From: Monocercomonoides exilis
Lineage: Eukaryota > Preaxostyla > Oxymonadida > Polymastigidae
Assembly (NCBI GenBank): GCA_001643675.2
Contig: LSRY02000083.1
Coordinates: forward strand, 1 to 44,627
Reading direction: 5' to 3'
Length of the DNA: 44,627 nt
Made by a program: the position numbers and the translations under genes. This document shows, in pieces, positions 12,601 to 22,143 of the stretch (positions are counted from its first letter, which is position 1; each line of letters starts with the position of its first letter). Under the pieces are notes generated by a model. The model ran no database searches, was not told where the DNA came from, and saw only the letters and a program-made list of their open reading frames with translations.

Positions 12601-14622
12601 TTCCCCTTCCAATCCTTTCTTTTCTTCTCGTGCCACTCCTCCCATTCTGTTCTGTGCACCTCCAAATCTCCCCTTTCCACACGATCCTGTGCCACCACGC
12701 GTATTGCCCCACCTCTTTTCTGCGCTTCCCTTCCTTTCCTCTGCTTTCCCTTTTGATTCATATCCAACACCTGCCCCCTTCCTTCCTTTCCTCCTCTTTT
12801 CTCTGCTCCTGCTCCTGCTTCGGCTCCTGCTTCGGCTCCTGCTTCGGCCTTTGCTCCCATCTCTCTCTCCGCTCCTGCGCCTTCCAGCCTCTTCTCCCGC
12901 CTGCCTGCTCAGCGTCCATCCCTTTGCCACCTTCCCTTTCGGTGCCTGCTTCACGCACACACCCTGCCTCACCCCTCGCCCAAACACATCCCGCCGTGCC
13001 AGAAATGGGTCGCGCAGGGCAAGTGCAGACGATGGCGGAAACAGCTCAAAAGAGTGCGAGAACAAAGATGAAAGAGAAGGCGACGTCGAAGGCGACGAAG
13101 ATGGCGAAGAAGGCACCGAGTCCGCCAAAAGCAGTGCTGGGTCCACCAAAGTGCCTCCCCTTCCACCATCCCACACGCCGCTCCACTCGCCTTCAGATGC
13201 CTCCTGCAGCGCTGATGACGTGCCTGCCAGAGACATTGATGAACCCCCAGGGATTATCCGAGGCAGACTGCTGCTGCCCCATCCTCTCGATTGCGGATGC
13301 TGCACAAACACTGCCTGTTGCTGCTCGCTCATCCCTTCTTCTTCTCCTCCTCCTCCTCCTTTGCTCCAATCAGCTGCGCCTGCGCCCTTCCCTTTCCCTG
13401 CCCCCCCACCATCACTTGCGCTTCGGCTGCTGCTCTCTCCAAGATGGCTGTATTCGATCGCTGCTTCGTGGTCCATCGGGCATTCGTCCCGCACCATCAG
13501 CCTCCGGTCAATGCACTCCGAGTGGAACACATGGCCGCACGCCAGCTGCCGCAGCGATGCCCCTTCCTTCCCGCTTCCTCTGCTTTCCCCTCCCGCTCCC
13601 CCTTTCCCCAAGAGCGCCTGCCGGCACAGCATGCACTCGTCCCGCACCCCGCTTGGCAAAGCTCGCGTGTCTGACGACGGCGCCTGCGTCTCGTCCGACG
13701 GCGGCGGATGCACATAGTCAAACACCTTCGAAATCAGCTCTGCTGTCAGCGGAAATGCCCGCTCCGGCCCTGCCCCTCTCCCCTTCCCTTTCGCTGCCTC
13801 AATCACCCGCGCCTCGCCCTCTGCCCAGTCCCGGCACAAAAGCGTGTGCTGCCCGTGCGCCCCGCTTTTGAAGCACGGCACACACATCCCAAACCCCCGG
13901 CACACACTGCACCTCAGCTCCGGCCCTTTGATCGGCGCCATCCCGCACACACTGCACCTCGTGTTTCCATGCACAAACGGCGACGGCCCACCCCGCGCTG
14001 CCTTCTTCTCATACGGATCCCACGCTGCCCCGCAGTACGGGCAGCACACAGCAAGCCCTGCCCCTTTGTGGAAGCACTGCCACAACAAAATGCACCCCCA
14101 ATGGACACTCAGCCCGCACCCATACCGGCAGAAGCTCAGCCGCTGCCTCCGCTCAAGCCGCTGCTGGCACAGGATGCACACAGTCGTTTCGCTCAGCGCC
14201 TGCTGCTGCACCTCTCCCAATTCCTCCTTTTCTCCTCGCCCCAAACTGCCTACCGGCTGCATCTTCTGCGCCAAATACCCGTCCACCACCGCTGCCAGCT
14301 CGCCCCCTGTGAACCCCCGCTGCCACGACAGGGGGTTGAAGCACGGCACCCGGCACAGCCGCGTGATGACAAATGAAAGGTGAATGCAAAACTCCCCTCT
14401 CCCCACCCTGCACGTGCACCGGTTCAGACACCCGAGCGTGGCGGTGTTTGCTTTCCCGGACGCGTCCCGCACCACAAAAGAAAATGGCGGAATCACACAG
14501 ACCAGCGTGAGCCGAGAATGCTCAGCAAGCGCTTGAATCGTGCTCACTGCTTCGTCTTTCTCCCCGACCCACGCCGCCTCCCGCCGTTCCGCTGCGCACT
14601 CCTTCTGCCCTGCCTGCAGCAT
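9694..14622 (-). CDS. ZSWIM2-like E3 ubiquitin ligase (SWIM-RING-ZZ-RING), intact arm A copy
   Basis: One uninterrupted frame of about 1,642 codons from ATG 14,622 to TGA 9,694. The frame also opens 12 codons upstream but without an ATG. In order: a SWIM zinc finger C-T-C-x7-C-I-H (residues about 69-81), a RING with C-I-L-C and C-C-P-Y-C (about 149-198), a ZZ-type finger with paired Cys (about 219-262), and a RING-H2 with C-M-L-C, C-G-H-V-F-H and C-P-M-D-H (about 330-385). This order is the signature of ZSWIM2/MEX, a ubiquitin ligase of about 630 aa in mammals. The remaining roughly 1,250 residues are low-complexity: an RS-dipeptide run (about 12,805-12,860) and E/K/G-rich tracts. Substrates are unknown. 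The 5' end lies only about 90 bp from the inner edge of the arm, so promoter sequence differs between the copies. Confidence 0.88.
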   Translation of the reverse strand: MLQAGQKECAAERREAAWVGEKDEAVSTIQALAEHSRLTLVCVIPPFSFVVRDASGKANTATLGCLNRCTCRVGRGEFCIHLSFVITRLCRVPCFNPLSWQRGFTGGELAAVVDGYLAQKMQPVGSLGRGEKEELGEVQQQALSETTVCILCQQRLERRQRLSFCRYGCGLSVHWGCILLWQCFHKGAGLAVCCPYCGAAWDPYEKKAARGGPSPFVHGNTRCSVCGMAPIKGPELRCSVCRGFGMCVPCFKSGAHGQHTLLCRDWAEGEARVIEAAKGKGRGAGPERAFPLTAELISKVFDYVHPPPSDETQAPSSDTRALPSGVRDECMLCRQALLGKGGAGGESRGSGKEGASLRQLACGHVFHSECIDRRLMVRDECPMDHEAAIEYSHLGESSSRSASDGGGAGKGKGAGAADWSKGGGGGEEEGMSEQQQAVFVQHPQSRGWGSSSLPRIIPGGSSMSLAGTSSALQEASEGEWSGVWDGGRGGTLVDPALLLADSVPSSPSSSPSTSPSLSSLFSHSFELFPPSSALALRDPFLARRDVFGRGVRQGVCVKQAPKGKVAKGWTLSRQAGEEAGRRRSGERDGSKGRSRSRSRSRSRSRSREKRRKGRKGAGVGYESKGKAEERKGSAEKRWGNTRGGTGSCGKGRFGGAQNRMGGVAREEKKGLEGEMEETAGERGELARDGGKVDEREEGGGDGRGEGGGGGRREMKEEEEEEEEEKGAGHGVGREKKDQERHSESRKGEEKKRKKKQKQKQKQKKRFEEVGIESRAFGKAKQQGIGLLLRGRLIEGQGKGEAGDWKGGAGKWSSRSQARGQRGAAISPFGNGKDEPRSTVPAVRLLSTPRSTRLGCSGWSPAPTAKQGVGALKGLPSGIDGVGGSGRTERGVERRGLKEQKAGTVVEERELGRAKTDRGKGDVRKLSSMQTEMSPAIIRGIVPLFVGKAARGGMGRCEGRGKGESRRKGEEEGEKALREERREKASRRKKEEEIEEENEEEIDVNVGEGDGWGGGWRKDRQSIIVEAGKCEHRKERKEEGASTAVTAAPFPLPFGKSSEEGYQEEAQAGKRRELEACLGGLGGCGESGGKRPKVERCLGQDEGEWGFEGQHGQIRQGRTVQLHCGGESAFVGGSMQQRQWLGGAEQKRGKEAERAWKRPKSQGDAGLWEESGSVAIDGVDAEHGKERPMGGVGERLGGGGRPLRWLRGLPRNRSALPWSTPSSLAALNSAGAAVGERSLVCAPLHDAQAEAPPHLLPDISSAQHGPVAGRKDGRRRMEVQVEESGDGSFCSGTQTAQMPQRRRGGLGSSMLAASTGPGAPATTPVEEVEDGMEMLWKEEGGGDFWSERRKRRGKRKERLEEEEEERERSEVLPLGHREWSKADDGDSVVVEESDGREGCLSEGARAGLGLARLSGDGAGESESVLPLMQHTVQGVDAVLHNAGEAIGAEAGAGCLASSNNSPKGEHASSSFQQSSFASLVEKSGSAADAGAFGEQHLCVTGCGEERVLEVGAFGEERGGERGGGEVEGQSRVRGMGDRKAACPVSALGTADRQKRAKQTKQTGSQTPGRKGPSSLHLLADEVCRVPPLIQMRQLLRTPSHSLLKTLSSPSLSPSSSSILPLANAQGAGDLSVVGRMVGLERSK

Positions 14623-14938
14623 CCCTGATGCACTCTGTCCAAGATAAGCCCGCTTCAAATACTCCAGATATATTGTTATGGGCTCTCTTTTTCTTCTTCA
14701 ATTTTCAAACACATTCTCTATCACACGCAAACATTTCATACAAAATTTATTGCATATTATTCAATCACAAGCAACCATCCGCTTTGCAGATTGCTCATCC
14801 CAATCCGAAAACAACAGAAATACAAAATATATTTTCTTTTCTTTTCTTTTTCTTTTTCTATATTGTTTTTTCAAAATAAAACTCTAAAAACAGAAGCATA
14901 AAACAAAAGGACAACTTTTTGTTGAAAACTCCGAGCAA

Positions 14939-15589
14939 TTAGCATCTTTGCCGAATCGAAGGAAGAAGCACAACAAGTGGAGTTGAGTGTTTCTCAAAAA
15001 TGATTTGAGAAAACAGCAAAAAAGTCAGAAGCGCAAGAAAAGCTGTGAGGGATATGCTTTTCAAACAGCAGGCAAATCTTGTTTTAAAATGGGTGCGGAA
15101 ATGAGCAATGAAAAGCAGAAGAGCATGCCTTGAAATGAGCATTCCACGTTCAGAGACACACACAAAAAAATTAATAAACAAATAAAAAAAGCAGAAAAAG
15201 AAAGAGATGTGCATTACAGAGTTGGTGCATGGGCCGTTGCTAAGCCATGTCGTGGCAATGCAGAAACCGAAAATTCGCGCTTTCCACAATCAAAAAGCAG
15301 GATGCCTCTTCATCTCATGAATGTCTTCTCCAACCAAAAGAAAGCCACACGAAATGATGGATAGGTTCTTGAAAGAAATGCAATCGCTGCAGCATTCTCT
15401 CACATTATGCTGCAGAATGCCATCTTCAAACACCATAGTACACTTTGGCAACAAACCCGTCTCAAGCACCACCAAATCCTCACCCAGCCCAAAAGCAGCA
15501 CATGTACTACGAGAACAGACAGCGAGGCATGAAGAACCTGTTTTGTACTTGTGCGGCACAACACAGGCACCTGACCAATTAAAAATCAA
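14939..15589 (-). pseudogene. Nonsense-interrupted Cys-rich ORF, unrecognised
   Basis: Two minus-strand frames (15,589-15,290 and 15,289-14,939) are in the same phase and separated by one TGA. The upstream half has about a dozen cysteines and alternating hydrophobic residues around M-V-F-E-D-G-I-L-Q and I-S-C-G-F-L-L-V-G-E, which could be beta-helix-like; this is only an impression. The lower half grades into Phe/Leu-rich sequence. A plus-strand frame (15,321-15,665) overlaps it, so strand assignment is weak. Confidence 0.25.
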
Positions 15590-17042
15590 ATCAGTTGAAA
15601 TGCCAACAATTGCAGCATTTGCAACAGACGAAATATACGGTTGGAGCTGTTCTCAAAGAAGATAATGACGCTGCAGACAAAGCATTTTGCAAGTCGCAGC
15701 ACAGCCACAGAACAGAAGGAAGTGTTCCATTTTTGAGAAGTTTTGATTCCAACAGAAAGAAGGAATGAACAGATTATCGAGGAAATGTCCTTTCATTCAC
15801 TTGCAGGTGCAAATTGTGTCCAGATGAATCCAATGAAGTCTGACAATCTTTCCTTTGGTTTGTCCGAAGAAGATTGCGCAATTGGAAAGAGTCCAATGAA
15901 AGCAAATTGTATTATGACTTTGCATCCATTTTGTTGGTTCAACAACCGAAATTGCTTGTTCATTTCTTCCATTCGTATCGCATCCTCAGCGCTTGCAGTA
16001 TTGAAAAAAATCTTTCTGGTACAATGCCTACAGGTGATTTATTGCAAAGATGCCTTCGCCACGTTCTTCCTCCAACTTCCTTTCTACTGAAAGAAAATCA
16101 CTGTCATCATCAAAAACGTTCAATAAAAAAGTCAATCAATGTGTGATCGTTTCCGATTGTAATTATCTTGTTGAGAATCGAAACTTGAAACCTCATTGTT
16201 GTGGCTGACTTTATCAACATATCTTGAAAATTCCATTTCTTAACTGTCAAAGATACACTCGCACTTGAACCATGAATCTTCGTTCATCTGCTCGTTTACT
16301 GATTTTTGCTTTTCCTTCATTCAAATGGTCAAGCTCATGCCTTTGACCACTCATTCTTTTTACATTTTTCGATATTCATTTCTTTCATAATTTTTGGTAG
16401 CGGACTACCTTTTTGAAGCAATAAAGGTGGAAAAAAATTGTGATTTCAAAAACATTTCAAGCAAGCAACATTATGAGAATCTTGTTTTCAGTCTGAATCT
16501 GATTCCACCAAAAATGAGAAAGACTCTTTATTTTTCTTCCATATTATTTCATTCCTTGTTACAAATATCTTGCTCAAATTTCAATTTCTATGAAAAAAAT
16601 ATGTTGTAGGCTCTAAATTCAGATGTTAAGTTCTTTTTGAAACAAAAAATACAAAGTTAAATCAAACAACAGTTATTTCTTCAGAATTCATGTTGGTTTG
16701 ATCAAAGAGAAAGTTAAGAACAAGCTTCCATTTTTTCTGGTCAGGATCGTGGCTTCATTGGACCTTCTTTTTTTTCCTTCTTATTTTGCAAAGAAAAGTG
16801 ACTTGCGTTGGAGCTGCAAACAATTTATTTTGCAAGAAAATCAATGATGTTTGTATTTGTTTGTTATTGTGCAAATAAACAAAACTTTTTGCCCATTTTG
16901 AACACTTTTTTGCTATAAATAGGATGACATTGCATACTAGTAATAAGTGTGATGATGAGATTCAAGAATTGCCCCAAACAAAAAAGTTTTTGAGTTTGTG
17001 CATAAAGCTTTATCTTAAAAATTGTTCTGTTTCTATTTTTTA
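15590..17042. other. No confident gene
   Basis: Two overlapping plus-strand frames (15,743-16,090 and 15,874-16,146) each have some protein-like segments, but neither shows a domain, and they may be a frameshifted fragment. From 16,150 on I see AT-rich DNA with many stops in all frames. The last 100 bp or so precede the helical-repeat gene and should hold its promoter; I see no distinct motif. Confidence 0.4.
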
Positions 17043-18367
17043 ATGATCATTGAAGAATTGCTTGATCAGTTGGAGTGTTACGCGGAAACCGAACAGAAGC
17101 AGAAAATTGAAGAGATGAATGGACTTATTGATGAAATGAATCAAAAAGAATTTGAATTAACATTTACAGAGGTACTGTTCAACAAAATCTATGAACTGAT
17201 CAAAGAAAAGAAGCTGCATTGTGAAAATGCAATTTTGCTGCTGAAGCGCATTGGATGTTGCTTAACGCTGAAAAATGTGTGGAATCGATGCTTCGAAAAA
17301 TCTATGTTGAGCAAAAGATTTGAAAAGATGATAATTGAAGAAGATCAGAAAAAAGAGGGAAAGAACGAAAAACTACTTGCTGGCCTCTGTGAATGCTATT
17401 TATTGTGTAAACATTTTAGTTTTGAAGAAGAATTGCTTTCAATTTGCATTCCTCACGTTTTGAAAATTGCTTCAAACAAGGAGGAAGGCATTGAAGTACA
17501 AAAGGAAGTTGAAATGGCCCTGTTTGCTTTGAGAAGCATTAGTTCATTAACGGTATGAACTTGCAAATTAACTTTGTGATGTTTGTAATTTTTACTTTTT
17601 TTTTAAAATAGAGAATCGAAAAAGATCAATTTGTGAATGAAATTAAAGAGATCATCGAACATCATCAGAAGCATCAAAATTTGACACGACTTGCATATCG
17701 GTCTGCTTGGCAGTTTTTTATCAACAGATTAATTTTCAACGATAGTTTGGAAGAAATGATTGTGAATGAACTACATTTTGTGAGGGAGGTAACAAGAGAA
17801 CTGGAAGATCTTTCAAAATGCGTTGATTGGAAGAGGAAAAAAGGAGAGAAAGGAGAGAAAGAAGTGAATGCTTTGGTGGAATGGCTTCGAACGTTGAATG
17901 CCTACTCTTTCGCATGCAAGTTGTGGAATGAAAAGTTTTCAACAATGATATGTTCTCTTGATAAGATTTGTCGAGCAGCAAGAGAGAAGGATAGAAAAAT
18001 CTTTGAAGAGTGCATTTGTATCTTTGTACAGCTAGCAAAAAATGAAATGACAAGCGCTGATTGTTTGCAAAAGGGAGATAGTTTTGATCTGATTTTTCTG
18101 GAAATTCAAGAATCAACATTGGAAGACAGAATGACAAGAAGTTGCTTGGGTATATTTTTGAAAATTTCTGAAAGACTGAAAGAAAACGCAGATAAGAGAT
18201 GTTCAAAAGCAGAATGGAAGAAAATGAAAAGACGGATTTTTGAAATGATGGAGAAAGAAGGATTCGAGGATATTATTACGTGCCTTCGCGAGACATTCGC
18301 GACTTTTAATAAAGTTTATTTTCCTGTTTTACCTTTAAATATTGATGATTTTTTCGTTAATGCTTAA
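17043..18367 (+). CDS. Helical, E/K-rich protein of an oxymonad-type multicopy family
   Basis: Two exons: 17,043-17,552 and 17,612-18,367 (TAA), about 421 aa. The intron (17,553-17,611, 59 bp) starts GTATGA and ends AAAATAG; splicing joins S-S-L-T to R-I-E-K in phase 0. I chose the ATG at 17,043, which starts M-I-I-E-E-L-L-D-Q-L. The protein is almost wholly alpha-helical in character, with repeating amphipathic segments suggestive of an ARM/HEAT-like fold, plus conserved-looking blocks such as Q-K-Q-K-I-E-E-M and L-T-R-L-A-Y-R-S-A-W. From memory it resembles an abundant hypothetical family of Monocercomonoides; function unknown. A G-E-K-G-E-K-E tract (about 17,833-17,865) echoes the minisatellites of the arm genes. 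It is the only clearly intact gene of the spacer. Confidence 0.8.
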
Positions 18368-18666
18368 GGAATTCGAAAGATTTTTAAGTTGTAACTCCAA
18401 ATTTTAAGATATTTCATCATTTCACAAAATCCTATGAATTTCAAAAACGGAATGTAATAATCCATTGGAAGTTTCATTTCTTTTATCATTTTGTCAATTG
18501 TATCTAAAAGTTCTTTTGTGAAAATTGATTGAACATCATCGCTATTCATGGCAAGTATTAGTTTAATCATTTCTTCAATTTTCTGTTTCTGTTCATCGTT
18601 ATTGCAATCTTCCAGCTCATGAAGCAATTCTATTAAAAATAAGCAAATAAGAAGTTCAATCGCCAT
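18364..18666 (-). pseudogene. Truncated inverted paralogue of the helical-repeat gene
   Basis: This minus-strand frame of 100 codons matches the N-terminal part of the neighbouring gene in block order: an initial L-L-x-E-L-E, then E-Q-K-Q-K-I-E-E-M, F-T-K-E-L-L-D, and L-K-F-I-G-F-C against L-K-R-I-G-C-C. Similarity ends around residue 85, where the neighbour would continue for more than 330 residues. Its stop codon overlaps that of the intact gene in the palindrome TTAA (18,364-18,367), so the two copies meet tail to tail. Probably a rearrangement remnant; a small expressed protein is not excluded. Confidence 0.7.
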
Positions 18667-19488
18667 GAATTCAAAGGAAACTGTGATAACAGACCAGCGA
18701 ATTTGTTACAGTTATTCATTACCTGCTTTTCAAAAGAGCAGGGTATTTGTCAAATATTCCATTTTTATTATTCAAATGAAAAACAAACATTATCAGAGAG
18801 AAATAAAAAAAGCGATGAATTAAAACTCAAAACAGCCATGAAAATATAAGCGCTCACACTATCCCTTTATGTATTTGCGCGTTTACCAAGGAATGATAAA
18901 TAGATAGAGAAATGGAAATCTTCTCTCACTTGCAGTTATGGATGCAGTGATCGAATCACAATTTTTGTTCGTTTTTAAATGTCCGCGAAACGAGAGATCG
19001 TCAAATGCGATTCATCTTTGGATTGCATGAATTAATTCCTGCGATGGAATGAAACATTGAGAAAATTCATTGAATGTTGAATTTTGTGAAACAATATTTT
19101 TCAAAAGCAATTCCGATGGAAATGCATTTTCTGAAGTTATAAATGAAGATAACCAAGTGTTTGAACTTTTGCAGTTTTTGTTTTTAATATTAACATTTTC
19201 ATTTTACAGCCTTTTTAAAGCTTGAAATTTGACAAATGATAAATATTGACAATATTTTCTTTGCTGAGCAGAATACGGAAGAAGCGATTGGATAGCCTCA
19301 TAACATATTTTGCAAAGGAGAATATCGAAGGATTATATGTTTTATCAATCTCTGCCTTTCTGCTCGAGACACAGGAATACAATGAAAAATAAATTTGAGA
19401 AAGACTGAAGGAGACTGGGGAAGATATCTATGAAGAAAGGTTGAATGGCTAATATCTATGAGATGATATTTTATTTAGGAGAGAGGGG
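18667..19488. other. AT-rich stretch, nothing recognised
   Basis: No frame above about 60 codons on either strand and no structured repeat. Upstream of 18,666 it may include the promoter of the truncated paralogue. Confidence 0.5.
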
Positions 19489-19791
19489 ATGTTTAAAGAA
19501 TTAGTTGGAAAGATTGAGGCAAATGACTGTAACAGGACATTGGAAGCAGTTGCTACAGAACACGGCGACTTTCTTGGGATGAGAAGGGCAAGCCATTACT
19601 TTTATGGGCCAAAGAGAGCGATGGAACTGGATTTCATTGTTTGGCTCAAGAAACAAAAATACAAGAAAATCTTGGAGCTTGGCAACAGGCAAGCAGCTGG
19701 GGATGAGTTACAGGAAAAATGGATTGAAATCATTTATTCCTTGTTTCCAGTCTTATGCCATCGAAAGATTTTTCATTTCAGCAGAGAATGA
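19489..19791 (+). pseudogene. Orphan ORF fragment
   Basis: A 100-codon frame with ordinary composition for its first 75 residues (N-D-C-N-R-T-L-E-A-V-A, H-Y-F-Y-G-P-K-R, V-W-L-K-K-Q-K). An overlapping second frame (19,604-19,840) continues with A-I-E-R-F-F-I-S-A-E-N, faintly like a transposase C-terminus, which suggests a frameshifted relic of a mobile-element protein. No family assignment is safe. Confidence 0.3.
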
Positions 19792-19799
19792 AGTTATTT

Positions 19800-20234
19800 T
19801 TTTTGAGTCTATTCTCCAACAGATAATATCAGACATTTGAGATCTCAAAATCATCTTCATCGTCTTTTTCATCGTCTTCTTCGGCCTCATCATTATTATC
19901 TTCACCATCAATTTTTCATTTTTGCATCTCCAACAAACATCAAAATTTTCATGTTAACTTCATCTTCTTTATGCTCGATTATTTATCATCTTCTTATTCA
20001 ACCTCATCGTCATCGCCTTCATCACCTTCGGCAAGTTTGTCATCTTCCTTTTTTGCCCTTCTGTCAATTCTTCTTCTTCCTTTTTCTTCTTATTTCTCAT
20101 CCTCTTCCTCTTCTTCTCATCATCAGAATCTTTGATAAAGGCAGACTGATAAGGATACAAGATCAGTGAATGAAAGACTATCTTTCAAGTACATTCACTC
20201 CAAAAAGATATCTTCCATCCTAATTTCAATTAAT

Positions 20235-20235
<1 letters not shown>
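19800..20235. other. Degenerate acidic/basic coding-like stretch
   Basis: On the minus strand, frames around 19,850-20,160 encode D/E-rich and K/R-rich segments (for example S-D-D-E-K-K-R-K-R) broken by stops. They resemble the acidic relic at 24,132-24,605 in style only. I see no functional unit. Confidence 0.25.

Positions 20236-20303
<68 letters not shown>
20236..20303 (+). repeat. Poly-A tract followed by (GA)n
   Basis: 43 consecutive A (20,236-20,278), then about 12 GA units (20,279-20,303). Confidence 0.98.
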
Positions 20304-20510
20304 CTTTTGCTTTGTTATTTATTTTATGAAAGGCAAAAATTAGCAACAAAAAGAGAAGTGAATGCAGAAGGAAAGCCAAACTTCACTTTAGATAACTTCA
20401 TCTTTCATTCTTTCCTTGTTGTTGTTAGAAGCAAATCAGAGCAAAAAAGATGGTCCATCTTCTTCGTCTTTGCCGACTTCTATCTTACCAGCTTCAGCTT
20501 CAACATCTCA

Positions 20511-20603
20511 CTCATCTCATTCATCTCATTCATCTCATTCATCTCATTCATCTCATTCATCTCATTCATCTCATTCATCTCATTCATCTCATTCATCTCA
20601 TTC
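20511..20603 (+). repeat. 9-bp tandem repeat, unit CTCATTCAT
   Basis: About ten head-to-tail copies with almost no variation. In one plus-strand frame it reads Ser-His-Ser repeats and in another Leu-Ile-His; no sign of a genuine protein. Confidence 0.97.
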
Positions 20604-20715
20604 TCTTTCTTCTTTTTATTCAATATCTCAATCATTTAATTGTATTTTTAACATCAAAAGCCCACAAGTTAATATCTCAACAAGCTTTGACGATTGATTT
20701 GAAATGTTTGTTTTT

Positions 20716-20720
<5 letters not shown>

Positions 20721-20778
<58 letters not shown>
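20721..20778 (+). repeat. (TC)n dinucleotide repeat
   Basis: About 29 TC units. It is the inverted complement of the (GA)n run at 20,279-20,303, so the two could pair around the 417-bp interval between them. Confidence 0.98.
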
Positions 20779-20780
<2 letters not shown>

Positions 20781-22143
20781 AAAAAGCTATTTAAAACTTA
20801 AAAAATATATTTAATTTGAAAATGAAGCATCCAACAAGATATATTATGCTTCATTCTGTATGAATGCTGATATGCAAAGTAGAAATGCACAAGGAAAAAC
20901 AACACGAAAAATATGTGTCAATCTTTCTTCTTCTTCTTCTTCTTAATTTTTATTCGATCAAAGGGCTTCTTCAACCCTCTTTTTGTGAAAGCCTGTCCAA
21001 CACAATAAGTATTTTGTGATTTCTTCTTCTTCGTTCAATAGTTTTGTGACTTATTTGGAGATCCTTCACAAAAGATGTAATTATTGGAAGATATTCATTT
21101 TATTCATACAATCTTCTACCAAACTGATTCAAAGGGACGTTTGAGCAAACAATAGTATCGCAAATAATCTTTGGCACTTCTGCAGAGAAAGATAAAGAAA
21201 GAAAAAAGAAGAAAATGGATGAAAGTTTTTGAAAAGATATTCCATATAAAGAACCTTAACTGTTTATAACCGTTAAAAAGATGACTTTAAAATATTTGTA
21301 TATTTGAAGTATTTTCCTTTTTATTTGTTTATGGTGCATATTGATCAAACTTGATATTTTTTCAAATGATAATGGGACATAATATTTTTTTAAATCTTAA
21401 ATATTGACTAACATCTGCACTAATAATAAAAGTTAATAGAAATTTTGAACTGTTGAATTTGAACAAAGCTTTCTCATTGAAAAAACTTAATTTTTATTTT
21501 TGTCAAATAATAAATATTTATTGCTTCAAGAACATTAGACAACCACAAAAATATGTGTCAGACATTAAAATAAAATCTGATCAAGACAAAGTTATTAAAA
21601 CAATTTTTTGAATTAGTCTGGGATGGAATAAGTGTTCTTTTTTTGAAAATAGAAAATTCTGTTTTATGAATTATTATGAATGAAAACAAATTTTCACTTT
21701 TTTTTTCACATTCAATATAACAACTTGTTTATTTTTAATGAAAATTTCATTTGTATTAATAGCAAAAACAAAAAGATTTGAAAACAAATAATTCAAGAGT
21801 TTTCAGAGAAAAATTAAAATTGCTTTCAAAAATCGTTTATATCGATTACAACACCTTTGAATTAATTAATTGAATAAAAACAATTTTTATTATTTGAATC
21901 TTTATTTATTAATTAATTTTCATGAAAAATAAATTATTTTTTGATCAACTTTTCGTTAAAATTTCAAGTTTTTTTTTTCTAATTCTCATAGTCCCGCTCC
22001 AATTCTGTTCATTTCAATCGTTGAATGACTTTTCCTTGATTTCTTGCAATTCTAACTTTTTTGAATGCACTTCATATGTGTCATTTTCAGACTTCTCATC
22101 TTTCGTAACGTATTTAGAAACAGCTGTTCTCCACGCTTTTTCT
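20779..22143. other. Very AT-rich, no gene
   Basis: Stops are dense in all frames. A short (TTC)n run lies at about 20,928-20,945. The end of this stretch (22,014-22,143, minus) carries a short frame continuing the decayed recombinase tail in another phase. Confidence 0.5.

Larger units (their letters stand above)
1..14710 (+). repeat. Giant inverted repeat, left arm (A)
   Basis: The reverse complement of this stretch matches 25,505-40,206 almost base for base. The first bases of the window align to about 40,206. At the inner end the match is exact to about 14,704 and fades by 14,716, where arm B reads on into unrelated AT-rich DNA. Four genes with the same order, orientation and introns occur in both arms. 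Differences are mostly one- or two-base indels in mononucleotide runs, AG-repeat length changes and occasional substitutions. The arm is open at the left edge of the window, so its true outer end is unknown. Confidence 0.97.

Noticed and set aside
10290-13871. Long plus-strand frames rich in Ser, Pro, Leu and Phe opposite the ligase gene
   Set aside because: They are complements of a purine-rich coding strand that lacks antisense stops. They carry no domains, while the minus strand has a clear zinc-finger series.
19604-19840. hAT-transposase C-terminus suggested by an E-R-F-F-I-S-A-E-N stretch
   Set aside because: The match is a few residues in one frame only and the rest of the motif is missing.
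20511-20603. Regular 9-bp repeat considered as a CRISPR-like array
   Set aside because: Units are contiguous with no spacers, and the genome is eukaryotic.
20166-20794. Plus-strand ORFs across poly-A and the 9-bp array (poly-Lys, Ser-His-Ser or Leu-Ile-His repeats)
   Set aside because: Translation of simple repeats only; all frames are open because the repeats lack stops.
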